From Ruminobacter sp. (GTDB taxonomy: Bacteria; Pseudomonadota; Gammaproteobacteria; Enterobacterales; Succinivibrionaceae), in contig JAGAYS010000056.1 of NCBI GenBank assembly GCA_017940385.1, positions 36,484-100,483 on the forward strand: DNA of 64,000 bases, read 5' to 3'. The translations under genes and the position numbers were made by a program. Shown here one piece after another: positions 26,869-35,852 of the stretch (position 1 is its first letter; each line of letters starts with the position of its first letter). Below the pieces are notes generated by a model, which was not told the origin of the DNA, made no database searches, and saw nothing but the letters and a program-made list of their open reading frames with translations.

Positions 26869-27801
26869 CTATCTCGGCTCATAACTAATAATAGATTTAT
26901 ACACCCCAGTATGAAGCCCCATATTTTTAAGCAAAAAATCTAAATCTTTTATTCTTGTATTATTTTTTGCCCCTAAGATAATCTGTTCTACGCAATCCTC
27001 CGCATCAATTTTTAATTTATAGTACCTTTGTATGCTATTATCTAGACCTCGATAATAACAACCAAATAAATTACTATTAGTTTTCCTTACTTTTCTTTTA
27101 AACAATGCTGAATTCTCCCATTCGTTAAAAATTATTCTTATCTCATTTTCATCATGAAAGTGATTAGATTTGGTTATGTCACGTAAAGCACACAAAGGGA
27201 GAAGTTTACTCCTATAATAGTCTTCTGGCCTAAGACCGTTAAATTCATTTTTATCGTTTTCTATCTCTCTTCTTGCCAAAACAATAGCACTTTTTATCAT
27301 TTCATAAATTTTATTTTCATCATTGTTTTTATCAAAATAATGAACCGGCAAGACACCTAGCTGTTCATCCTCATGAAATATTGGAAATTCATATGCCGTA
27401 GGACCTTTTCTGATATTAAGTTTCGAAAGATTAAAACCAATAGCAACCCCCTGCGCATGATCTCCGTATCTGTCCCATAAAGCTAAAGAATCTCTGTTGC
27501 ACGAAAAGCAGGAAAAAAATGAATGATGGCCGGCAATAAACCATTCGTACAAATTATGAATTATACTGTACTCATCATCAGATATTTCATGATTATTTTT
27601 CATGTAATCTATAATAGAACTAAAGACCATATCAAACAGGATTAACTCTTTAGTATCATTCATAAAGCTAGAATCTGTGAGCCATAGTTCGGAGTTTTCT
27701 AATATTTCCAGTAACACTTTGTTTGAACAATATAAATAAACTAATCCTGTTTTATTTAACCTATTGATATCATCCTTTAAAAAGTCATTATACATGTGCA
27801 T
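26869..27801 (-). CDS. DUF2971-type protein
   Basis: A 310-residue protein with the DUF2971 features: an N-terminal LYCSNKVLLEILENSELWLTDSSFMND segment (the family's W.s....NDP-like start), then SCFSCNRDSLALWDRYGDHAQGVAIGFN, the conserved ALW.xYg..h.G..i.f pattern, and a later CALRDITKSNHFHDENEIRII. DUF2971 proteins are of unknown function; they occur frequently beside restriction and abortive-infection genes. It lies 58 bp downstream of hsdR on the same strand, so it is likely to be co-transcribed. Confidence 0.85.
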   Translation of the reverse strand: MHMYNDFLKDDINRLNKTGLVYLYCSNKVLLEILENSELWLTDSSFMNDTKELILFDMVFSSIIDYMKNNHEISDDEYSIIHNLYEWFIAGHHSFFSCFSCNRDSLALWDRYGDHAQGVAIGFNLSKLNIRKGPTAYEFPIFHEDEQLGVLPVHYFDKNNDENKIYEMIKSAIVLARREIENDKNEFNGLRPEDYYRSKLLPLCALRDITKSNHFHDENEIRIIFNEWENSALFKRKVRKTNSNLFGCYYRGLDNSIQRYYKLKIDAEDCVEQIILGAKNNTRIKDLDFLLKNMGLHTGVYKSIISYEPR

Positions 27802-27859
27802 TAATTTTTGCCTGATAAAACATTATTAAACAATTTTTAGTAAGAATTATAATTAACAA

Positions 27860-30800
27860 CTAAACTGCCACGTTATCCGTCCATAATTCGCACTGACTAA
27901 TTACAGTATCAATTGCAAAATCATAATCTTCTGGCGGATATTTGTATTTTTTAAGCAGGCGCTTCACCAATTTACGCATGTAAGCTCTGGCAGTTTCTTT
28001 CTGTTGCCAATCAATGGTTCGGTTCTTACGAAGCATTTCAGTGAGCTCTTTAGTCAAAGCTATCAGCTCTTTATTTTCATAAAAATCCTTGATATGCTCT
28101 GGCTTTGTTAAAGCGTCGTAGAACGCTAATTCCTCTTCAGAAAGCCCAAGTTTTTGCCCCTGCTCATACATATGAGCAATTTCTTCAGCTGTTTTTAACA
28201 GTTCCTTGATTACTTCTTCGTTCGTAATTAGTCCGTTGTAATAGGAATTCATCAATATCGTTAACTTTTCAGAAAACTTCTGAGACTGAACAACATTTGT
28301 TCTTTTGTAGACGGATACCTGTTCTGCCATTAATTTCTTTAGTATTTCAACAGCAATGTTTTTTTCCTTCATTTTAGAAATCTCTTCTAAAACTGAAGGA
28401 TCGAACAGATTAAAGTTCTCCCCGCTATCTTTTGTTTCGAATAAATTAATTACTCCATCACTTTGAACAGCTGATTTAAGAAGCTCATTAATTTGTTCAT
28501 TAATTTCTTTGAGTGACAAGTGTTTTCCACCTGTACCACCATAGGTGATCTTTGCAACAGTAGAGCGAACCACTTCCATGTATGCTGCTTCATGCCGTTC
28601 CATTTCCGTCGTCATACTGGCGCATAACGAATTTGCCTGCCTCAACAATAAAGCTTCCTTCAGAAACAGATCCTTTCTCTTTGGAGCTTTTGCATCCAAA
28701 ATGAAGTTGGCGCCCCCGGTAATAATCTTGGCTTTGGTGAGAGGGGAACCTTCAATGAATCCGCTAAAATCAAAACCGTGCATGAGATCTTTGCAAACCT
28801 GTAATTTTTCTTGGAATTTCGGATAGGCAACCTTGGCTATATCCATGTTTCCATACTTTGCCTGGTCTCTCTTTGTGTATTCCTTCATAGCAGCTTTTAG
28901 AGCTGAAGCAATACCAACGTAATCGATAATAAGACCGCCTTCTTTGTCTTTAAATACACGATTAACTCTCGCTATCGCCTGCATAAGATTGTAGCCAAAC
29001 ATTGGTTTGTAAACGTACATGGTGGCCAATGACGGTACGTCAAAGCCGGTAAGCCACATATCAACCACAATGGCAATTTTCATTGGATCGTCGTTGTCTT
29101 TGAACTTTCTTGCTAATTCTTCCTTATGGGCTTTCGTTCCTATAATATTTTTCCAGTCTTCCGGATCATTATTCCCTCCGGTCATAACCACACCAATTTT
29201 TTCTGACCAACTCGGACATAATTCGAGAAGCTTACGATAAATCTTCATAGCTATCGGTCTGGAATAGGCAACAATCATCGCTTTTCCCGTAAGCAGATTG
29301 GCTCTATATTTTTCGTAGTGATCTACAATATCCTCGCAAAGAGACTGTATGGTAGAATCTGAACCAAGAATGCTTTCCATCTGGCCCATCATGCTTTTGC
29401 TTTTCTTAATGGTTTCCTGATCTGATACCTGTTCTAAACATTCATACTTCTTATCAAGAGCCTCCAGGGTCTTCGTATCCAATTTCAGCTTAACAACTCG
29501 GCTTTCGTAATACACTGGTCTTGTGGCTCCGTCTTCAACAGCTTGAGTCATGTCATAAATAAAATCTATATAGCCACCGAATACCTCTGTAGTGCTCTTA
29601 TCCTTGGTGGATATTGGGGTTCCCGTAAAGCCGATAAAGGTTGCATTTGGTAAAGCATCGCGGATAATTCTGGCATGGCCTATAACTGTATGAGCTTCTT
29701 CTTGACCATCTTCGTTTGTTTTCTTTACAACTTTTTCTACTAACCCATATTGACTACGGTGCGCTTCGTCAGCCATTACAACAATATTGCGTCTTTCCGA
29801 TAACGGTCTATCTCCTTGTTCAAATTTAAACATGGTGGAGAAAATAATCCCATTAGCGTCTCTGCCGTCAAGAAGTTCTACCAAATGCTCCTTGTCTTCA
29901 GCTTGAACCGGGGTTTGCCGCAAAAAATCAGCGCATTGTGCAAATTGTGAAAAAAGCTGGTCATCAAGATCTATACGGTCTGTTAAAACCACAATAGTAG
30001 GACTTTCCAACGCATCCTGAAGCATATGAGCATAAAAGACCATAGACAGGGATTTACCAGATCCTTGGGTATGCCAGAAAACACCTCCTTTGCCTTTGTC
30101 TTCTGTTTTAACCATTGGACTAGTTGCTTCTTTGGCTCTTTCAATCGCTTGTCTAACCGCAAAGAACTGATGATATCCAGCCAAAACTTTAAAACGTCCT
30201 GTTGTTGGCCCAGAGAACAAAATGAAGTTTTTCAGGAGATCAATTAAATGCTCTTTTTGGAACATCCCCTCATAAAAAGTCTCGAACTGAACATAGGCCG
30301 TATTTTCATACTCACCGTCCTTGCTCTTCCATTCCATAAAACGGTCAAGACCAGAAGTTATTGTGCCAGCTTTATTGGTCGTAAGATCGCTTATCACACA
30401 GATGGCATTGTAGTAAAACAATGAAGGAATATCATGAATGTAATTGCGGATTTGGTTATATGCATTTTCTGCATTAACTTCATCTCTTGATGGACTTTTA
30501 AGTTCCATTAAAACCAATGGAAGTCCGTTTATGAAAAGAATGACATCCGGGCGATGGTTAACACCGTTCTCAATAAAGGTGAATTGGTTGACTACGTAAA
30601 AGGTGTTTTTCTTGATGTCCTTATAATCAATCAGTTTGACAAGTAAAGATCTTTCTTCGTTATTCTCATAGGATTTTACTGTTATCCCATTCTGCAGATA
30701 ATCTGTGAATCTAGCATTCTTTTGAAGCAGACTTCCTGATTCCAAATCCCTTAAACAAATCAAAGCCTCATCAAGTGCATCCTTTGGCAATCCTTTATTG

Positions 30801-30952
30801 ATGCGAACAAGACTATCAGCTAAAACAGAATCTAAAAAAGGACTTGTATAATCTCGTTCAAAATCTGGGGCATATATATGCTCATACCCCATATTCTCAA
30901 ACAATTCAACAATAGCCTCTTCATAGGTTTGCTCCGTGAATGAACTTGGCAT
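27860..30952 (-). CDS. hsdR: HsdR, type I restriction endonuclease subunit
   Basis: A 1030-residue restriction subunit, the expected size for the EcoR124I-like group. The N-terminal nuclease has RPDVILFINGLPLVLMELKS (about 134-153), the D...ExK core. Next come two SF2 helicase domains with Walker A TQGSGKS (about 294-302) and motif II ADEAHRSQYG (about 390-400). RPIAMKIYRKLLELCP and DMWLTGFDVPSLATMYVYKP are typical later helicase motifs. HsdR needs HsdM2-HsdS for DNA binding, then translocates DNA and cleaves far from the site. Here hsdR is downstream of a HEPN-like gene and hsdS on the same strand, the order hsdM-hsdS-int-hsdS-HEPN-hsdR. The frame is intact. Confidence 0.97.
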   Translation of the reverse strand: MPSSFTEQTYEEAIVELFENMGYEHIYAPDFERDYTSPFLDSVLADSLVRINKGLPKDALDEALICLRDLESGSLLQKNARFTDYLQNGITVKSYENNEERSLLVKLIDYKDIKKNTFYVVNQFTFIENGVNHRPDVILFINGLPLVLMELKSPSRDEVNAENAYNQIRNYIHDIPSLFYYNAICVISDLTTNKAGTITSGLDRFMEWKSKDGEYENTAYVQFETFYEGMFQKEHLIDLLKNFILFSGPTTGRFKVLAGYHQFFAVRQAIERAKEATSPMVKTEDKGKGGVFWHTQGSGKSLSMVFYAHMLQDALESPTIVVLTDRIDLDDQLFSQFAQCADFLRQTPVQAEDKEHLVELLDGRDANGIIFSTMFKFEQGDRPLSERRNIVVMADEAHRSQYGLVEKVVKKTNEDGQEEAHTVIGHARIIRDALPNATFIGFTGTPISTKDKSTTEVFGGYIDFIYDMTQAVEDGATRPVYYESRVVKLKLDTKTLEALDKKYECLEQVSDQETIKKSKSMMGQMESILGSDSTIQSLCEDIVDHYEKYRANLLTGKAMIVAYSRPIAMKIYRKLLELCPSWSEKIGVVMTGGNNDPEDWKNIIGTKAHKEELARKFKDNDDPMKIAIVVDMWLTGFDVPSLATMYVYKPMFGYNLMQAIARVNRVFKDKEGGLIIDYVGIASALKAAMKEYTKRDQAKYGNMDIAKVAYPKFQEKLQVCKDLMHGFDFSGFIEGSPLTKAKIITGGANFILDAKAPKRKDLFLKEALLLRQANSLCASMTTEMERHEAAYMEVVRSTVAKITYGGTGGKHLSLKEINEQINELLKSAVQSDGVINLFETKDSGENFNLFDPSVLEEISKMKEKNIAVEILKKLMAEQVSVYKRTNVVQSQKFSEKLTILMNSYYNGLITNEEVIKELLKTAEEIAHMYEQGQKLGLSEEELAFYDALTKPEHIKDFYENKELIALTKELTEMLRKNRTIDWQQKETARAYMRKLVKRLLKKYKYPPEDYDFAIDTVISQCELWTDNVAV

Positions 30953-31025
30953 AGCTACTTCTCCTATGTGCTTCTACATATTTTCTTCGTAAAATTTAAA
31001 TTGTCTTTTAAAGAAAACAGTTTTC

Positions 31026-32390
31026 TTAAATATTCTCTGCCTGAGGAACATTCGCGTCATCTTTATTATTTAAGACTTTTGAACCTAGTTTAAAATTTTC
31101 ATATGCGTCATAATTAAAACCTGTACCGAGAGCAGAGGATGCGGCCTTTACTATTTCAGTATTCATGGAGATGCAGCCATCCCATCCCCAAATCTGATCA
31201 TTGTCATTAATAACCTGGATTAATTTAATATACTGATCTCTTGTCATACGCTTTAGAAACATTTTAAGAATATATTTATACCTGTCTCTTGATTCTGCAT
31301 ACCTTGGGCTCTTCCCAAAAAGTTCTATACAATAATCAATAAGATATGAAAGATCTCCTGTTGAACTGTATACATTAGAGAGCCATTGAAAATATTCACA
31401 ATATGAATAGCTTGGGCTGATATTATATTTACTACAAGATATCATGTTTGCTATATGTGCTTTTTTATCTCCAGTAACAAACCATGACATTAAGTAAAGC
31501 AAATCTGCATTTTCAACTTTGAATTTTATTTTTAATTTGATTGTATCATCCAGTACGTTGTATACTGAAGGATATTCAGCTAAAAAAATACATAACTGAC
31601 CTAAACCAAAGTCTGCATACTCACGAAATGAATTATCACTCTTAATAAAACTCAACAAAACATCTTGACAGTCTTCAAATAAAAAACCAAGTGCTTTTCT
31701 TTTCAACTTAATCACATCATCATTTTTTTCAAGAAAACATTTCTTCCATAAAGTTTTAAATGCCGCTTTTTTCATTGAAACAGACATTCTTTTGTAGTAT
31801 TTTTCTTTTAAAAATTTTTTTAACTCATTAGGTGAGTTTTGGTATATATCATAATTTTTTGACAAATCATTGAGTAGAGTAGCTGTAATATTTTTGATAA
31901 ATAAAGGAGGTATCACCAAAATTTTTTCAAGAATACACTTTATGTACGCAAGAGTTTCTTCCTTTGAAGGAGTAATCAGCTCATACTCATTGTTTAAAGC
32001 TGGATGAGCTGAAAAATTTCTCAATTGGTGGATATGAAGCACCTTTTCATACATCTCGTAATCTAATAAATTCGTCTGATCGTGTATGTCTTTGACCAAT
32101 TCCAATTCCCATTTGGATTTTGATTGAGGATTTTTCGGCACCTTACCAGGATGTTGTGCCGTATGCCTTTTTTTAAAATCTTCTACCTTAGCTAAAATTT
32201 TTTTTGCTGAAGCTTCATCGTATGTTTCTGCTAGTTCCTGCAACTTAAACAATAAATCGCAAATAATAACCGAATATAGCATCACCATAGAAGATCTGTA
32301 ATTACCACTTACAAAACAACTTAAAACCTCTTTAAAATATTCTTTAGATTTCTCAAAATAAATATTGTCGACCTCTGATAAGTACAACAT
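31026..32390 (-). CDS. HEPN-like/DUF4145-like protein in the restriction operon
   Basis: A 454-residue protein lodged between hsdS and hsdR. The N-terminal ~165 residues look like a HEPN or DUF4145 domain: a helical bundle, then IHQLRNFSAHPALNNEYELI, containing the RNxxAH-type loop (RNFSAH) that forms the RNase active site in HEPN proteins. The remainder is an all-alpha region with no recognisable repeats. HEPN proteins in restriction or defence loci often cleave RNA when phages beat the main defence, so it may be a back-up. This is inference; the rest is unknown. Confidence 0.7.
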   Translation of the reverse strand: MLYLSEVDNIYFEKSKEYFKEVLSCFVSGNYRSSMVMLYSVIICDLLFKLQELAETYDEASAKKILAKVEDFKKRHTAQHPGKVPKNPQSKSKWELELVKDIHDQTNLLDYEMYEKVLHIHQLRNFSAHPALNNEYELITPSKEETLAYIKCILEKILVIPPLFIKNITATLLNDLSKNYDIYQNSPNELKKFLKEKYYKRMSVSMKKAAFKTLWKKCFLEKNDDVIKLKRKALGFLFEDCQDVLLSFIKSDNSFREYADFGLGQLCIFLAEYPSVYNVLDDTIKLKIKFKVENADLLYLMSWFVTGDKKAHIANMISCSKYNISPSYSYCEYFQWLSNVYSSTGDLSYLIDYCIELFGKSPRYAESRDRYKYILKMFLKRMTRDQYIKLIQVINDNDQIWGWDGCISMNTEIVKAASSALGTGFNYDAYENFKLGSKVLNNKDDANVPQAENI

Positions 32391-32441
32391 AATTTTCTCC
32401 TATAATTAGTCTAAGAAGCATGCTCTGCGATAAACTCTTTT

Positions 32442-32454
32442 AAATGATAATTTA
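32442..32454 (+). repeat. hsdS recombination site copy a
   Basis: AAATGATAATTTA in plus orientation, just beyond the stop of hsdS. Followed by G as in copy d, so it is an end-type site (a/d) as opposed to the internal type (b/c). Confidence 0.75.
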
Positions 32455-32459
32455 GCTAC

Positions 32460-33599
32460 CTAGAGTTTTATGTCTGACACATCCAATTCACCTGACATCA
32501 GTTTTGGTAGAAGATCGTCTCGTAATGATGATAACCTTTCATTTTCAAGACGATTATTCAAATATAAGCTTAACATTGGGTGTACCCGCTTTCGCCACTT
32601 CAACTGCTCCTGCATAGGAGGACACTTGAACGGTATTTTTTTTAGGTTTGATGCAGGCTGAGCTATGGATGGAACCCCTGTTTGATTAGCATACGAAAGC
32701 AACTCATATTGCCCAAGTGTACTATGAAAAAACAAAAGGAGAAACTCAGGTAAAACCTTCGTTTCATCACAACGGAGGTAAAACTGTCGCTGTGATAAAA
32801 CATAACGATCATATTTGCATCCGTCGGGAATCATGGATACTTGCCCTATATTTCCGGCATGAGTAAAAATTATGTCATGAGGAAACACAATTGAATTTTT
32901 TAATCGTTCTGCGTGTTCCTCGGTTATGTAATTGAATTCAGACTCTTCTAGAAAGTACCCACGCAGATGGTTTCCACTAATAATAGGCACCCCATCAGTA
33001 ACAAAAGTGGATACCTTGATGTTAGAACCGAAAGGCCCCATGGCAACTTTCTCTGCCACATCGAGAATTGTTGCTGTCGGCCAGTCAGAATCATGGAGAA
33101 AATGCTCATACAGAGCAATGGATTGCTGAAGTAAATTATCATTTATCTTTTCATTCAATTCAATTTTCATGTCCAAAGATTCTAATATGCCACACACTGC
33201 CCTTTGCTCATCAATACTTGGTAGTGGAAATTCAACTCTTTCTAGATCAGATATAGTTATTTGAGATTGAGCAGACCCTGAATCAAGATATCTCAAATTT
33301 TGGCCTTTACAGTAATAATAAATGTATTTAGGTAAAGCTGTATTTTTATCTATATCTACAGATATTGACAAATTTGTCAAAAAACATCTCTCTTTTGTTA
33401 ACTTAACATCTCCTGTTCCACCAACACCACGAGCAACAACAATCAATTGCTCGGCTTCAGTATTAAACTCATCGTAATAGCCAACGTAACGATACCCACT
33501 ATAGATAGGGTATAATCCAAAATTTAAAATTTTGTCTTTTTTTGGCATTTTTCCATATTTAAATGATGCAAAATCACCAAACCTTTTTATATCACGCAT
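32460..33599 (-). CDS. hsdS: HsdS, two-domain specificity subunit
   Basis: A 379-residue full-length specificity subunit. Target recognition domain 1 (1-125) ends with the first conserved helix and the sequence LNEKINDNLLQQS (about 152-165), encoded by recombination site b. Target recognition domain 2 runs from about 170, and the second conserved helix carries LPKLMSGELDVSDIKL at the C-terminus. The two recognition domains set the bipartite DNA sequence methylated and cut by HsdM/HsdR. It begins 7 bp after the recombinase stop. Recombination at sites b, c, a and d can swap either half, so its specificity is predicted to vary. Confidence 0.95.
   Translation of the reverse strand: MRDIKRFGDFASFKYGKMPKKDKILNFGLYPIYSGYRYVGYYDEFNTEAEQLIVVARGVGGTGDVKLTKERCFLTNLSISVDIDKNTALPKYIYYYCKGQNLRYLDSGSAQSQITISDLERVEFPLPSIDEQRAVCGILESLDMKIELNEKINDNLLQQSIALYEHFLHDSDWPTATILDVAEKVAMGPFGSNIKVSTFVTDGVPIISGNHLRGYFLEESEFNYITEEHAERLKNSIVFPHDIIFTHAGNIGQVSMIPDGCKYDRYVLSQRQFYLRCDETKVLPEFLLLFFHSTLGQYELLSYANQTGVPSIAQPASNLKKIPFKCPPMQEQLKWRKRVHPMLSLYLNNRLENERLSSLRDDLLPKLMSGELDVSDIKL
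33123..33144 (-). repeat. hsdS recombination site copy b
   Basis: TTGCTGAAGTAAATTATCAT-TT on the plus strand, inverted relative to copy c. The 22 bp are identical to 34686-34707. It lies inside hsdS at the codons for NDNLLQQ, the joint between domain 1 and domain 2. Confidence 0.85.
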
Positions 33600-33606
33600 A
33601 AATCCA

Positions 33607-34593
33607 TCACCCCAAATATTTCCTATGAGCAGCTTTTACATTACTCTGTTTTACCATTGCATAGTGCAAGGTTGTATCAATTTTTTGATGTCCTAATAAC
33701 TTCTGTAATTGCTCTATTGGCATTCCCTTATCAATTGCCATCGTTGCCAAAGTACGCCTAAACTTGTGAGGATGAACCTTGGAGATACTTAACCTTTTAC
33801 CAATTTCACGAAATCTTTGTTCAATTCCCCCGATATTGATTCTTTCATGTGGTGCGCGCAAAGTCACAAACAGGGCAGGATTTTCGTCTGTTCTTGATGC
33901 AAAATACCTTTGGAGATGTAACTTAGCTTTTGCATCAAAATAAACAATTCTTTCTTTGTTTCCCTTGCCAAAAACAACGCACTCACGCTCATTAAAATCA
34001 ATATCTTTACGATTCAGTAAGACCAATTCTCCAACTCGCATTCCTGTAGACGCAAGCAAATCAATCATTGCCAAATCACGAAGATCCTCGCATCCATCAC
34101 GCATTTTTTCTAAATCTTCGTCAGTAAAAGTTTCCTTGACGTTCTTTGCGGTTTTTACCTTATGAATACGTCTCACCGGACTTTTAATTATGTAATCCTC
34201 GTCCTCCAGCCAAGAAAAGAAACTCGATAGTATTCTGCGAATGTTATCGATTGTTACTCTACTGGATTGGTTCTTTTCCTGATAGTCAGTAAGATATGTT
34301 CTCAAGTCCTCTGTCAGAATGCTTCTTACATCCTTATCTAAAGACACAACCAATGCATCAATCGTAGTTTGATAATACTTCAAAGTTTTTTCCGAACATC
34401 CTTCCACTCGCTTAGACGAGATAAACTTTGAGATCAGTTCATGACTATCATCATTATCTATCACTTTATTAGAGGCAATAACATCATAATGGCACACTAC
34501 CCGTTCAAGGACTTGCTTTAAATGACACAACTGTGCGTTATCAAAATAGTACAACAATGACTGCATCACTTCAGTTATTAATTTATCTTTCAT
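33607..34593 (-). CDS. Tyrosine recombinase for hsdS inversion
   Basis: A 328-residue XerC/D-like tyrosine recombinase. The catalytic residues can be read: Arg in ASTGMRVGEL, His in HKFRRTLAT (HxxR), a later His in LGHQKIDTTLHYAMV and the Tyr nucleophile in that same stretch. The N-terminal SAM-like domain is present. I start at the Met encoded at 34593 because GAGGAGAAACGAT precedes it; a longer frame begins at 34611. It lies between hsdS and the silent cassette. Recombinases in this position flip hsdS parts in Streptococcus and other type I loci. It is not linked to an attachment site, so I do not call it an element integrase. Confidence 0.93.
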   Translation of the reverse strand: MKDKLITEVMQSLLYYFDNAQLCHLKQVLERVVCHYDVIASNKVIDNDDSHELISKFISSKRVEGCSEKTLKYYQTTIDALVVSLDKDVRSILTEDLRTYLTDYQEKNQSSRVTIDNIRRILSSFFSWLEDEDYIIKSPVRRIHKVKTAKNVKETFTDEDLEKMRDGCEDLRDLAMIDLLASTGMRVGELVLLNRKDIDFNERECVVFGKGNKERIVYFDAKAKLHLQRYFASRTDENPALFVTLRAPHERINIGGIEQRFREIGKRLSISKVHPHKFRRTLATMAIDKGMPIEQLQKLLGHQKIDTTLHYAMVKQSNVKAAHRKYLG

Positions 34594-34683
34594 ATCGTTT
34601 CTCCTCATCAAATATATACAGAGAACGACGTCAACGGCCTGTTATATAGTTTTACTCTCGCCGTTGGTAAGAGCCTCACACAT

Positions 34684-35298
34684 TTAAATGATAATTTACT
34701 TCAGCAAGCCTCCACAATCTATAAAGCGTGGTTTGAGGATTTCATCCCTTTTGACGGCATCTGCCCAGCATGGTGGAAACAAGGCACTTTATCCGACATC
34801 GCTGACATCACTAGTGGCAAACGACCACCCATGAAATCAACTGAAAAAACAGATATTGCAATAATTCCACTCGTAGGCGCAACATCAGTTATGGGATTTA
34901 CCAATAAATCAAATCATACAGATAAAATACTTGTTACCGGACGCGTTGGAACGCATGGAGTCGTCCAAAGGTTCAACACTCCCTGTTGGACATCTGACAA
35001 TACTCTCGTCATAACAAGTGACTTTTATGAATATACCTATCAGATACTTCAGCAGATTGATTACCATGCTATGAATCGTGGTTCAACACAACCCCTGATT
35101 ACGCAAGGAGATATGAATAAGGTCGCTATTATTATCCCAGATCGATTGACACTTGATAATTTCGAGACACTCATAGGTCAACTTATGCAGCGATACGAAG
35201 CAAACATTATGGAAAATACTAAACTTGCGGAGCTTAGAGATGCTTTACTTCCTCGCTTGATGTCTGGCGAACTTGATGTGTCTGATATAGCTCTTTAA
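34684..35298 (+). pseudogene. Silent hsdS cassette (target domain 2)
   Basis: On the plus strand, opposite to the operon, an open frame runs from site c (NDNLLQQA at 34684) through a target-recognition domain and ends RLMSGELDVSDIAL at 35298, just as the real hsdS ends LMSGELDVSDIKL. It has no start codon or ribosome binding site of its own in the current orientation, and an internal ATG at 34831 does not begin a complete protein. It supplies an alternative domain 2 that inversion can join to a domain 1. Confidence 0.9.
34686..34707 (+). repeat. hsdS recombination site copy c
   Basis: AAATGATAATTTACTTCAGC-AA in plus orientation, an exact inverted match of 22 bp to copy b (33123-33144). It begins the silent domain-2 cassette. 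Confidence 0.85.
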
Positions 35299-35852
35299 GC
35301 CACTAAATTATCATTTATCTCTGTATTTACATGAATTTTTTCATCGATCTCGTCAAGTATTGAAGAAATTTTCTTTTGTTCTAGTAAAGAACACAAAGGA
35401 AAATCTAACTCTACAAAATCTTTTTGATATAAATGAGGAATTACACTCCCCTCAGTTCTAGCCTTGATAAAATTCCTAAAATACGGGGACCTTAAAAAAT
35501 GATAGATAAACCTAGTGTCAATTTGTTCCTTATTATTATTTCTTATAACAAATATGCCTGACGCAACCGTCGATGGTTTACTCAATTTTTTTACGAATCC
35601 AATTTTCCCAATTGTTCCGTCTTTTGATATGAGTATATCATTCTCTTGAAGCTTTATTTCCGGAGATTCCTCATATCGTTCTTCAGTTATGTATCCAGCC
35701 TTATTCCAATCGATTCCGTCTGACGATAAGGACTCACCATTAATTATTCTATATTCTCCTTCATTCAAATATTCATTCTTTTTCAAACCCTTCCAACCGA
35801 TTCTACCCTTTATGTAAAGATATTGACCTAGCTTTTCTGTTTTAAATTTCAT
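35295..35852 (-). CDS. hsdS: HsdS half subunit (target domain 1 only)
   Basis: A 185-residue half specificity subunit whose start (ATG 35852) overlaps the hsdM stop by 11 nt. It contains one recognition domain and ends NTEINDNLVA, with site d at the last codons and a stop directly after. In a full subunit the next residues would be LLQQ, as in hsdS. In the orientation now seen, only a half subunit is made from the hsdM operon. Half subunits can pair and recognise a palindromic site in some type I systems. Inverting 34686-35316 through sites c and d would fuse it to the silent domain 2. Confidence 0.85.
   Translation of the reverse strand: MKFKTEKLGQYLYIKGRIGWKGLKKNEYLNEGEYRIINGESLSSDGIDWNKAGYITEERYEESPEIKLQENDILISKDGTIGKIGFVKKLSKPSTVASGIFVIRNNNKEQIDTRFIYHFLRSPYFRNFIKARTEGSVIPHLYQKDFVELDFPLCSLLEQKKISSILDEIDEKIHVNTEINDNLVA
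35304..35316 (-). repeat. hsdS recombination site copy d
   Basis: TAAATTATCATTT on the plus strand, opposite to a and c. The reverse complement is AAATGATAATTTAG, as in copy a. It sits at the C-terminus of the half hsdS, at codons NDNLV. Confidence 0.8.

Noticed and set aside
33607-34593. Tyrosine recombinase as integrase of a conjugative element
   Set aside because: It is embedded between hsdS parts bearing inverted recombination sites and has no tRNA or att repeat beside it. Inversion of hsdS explains it better.
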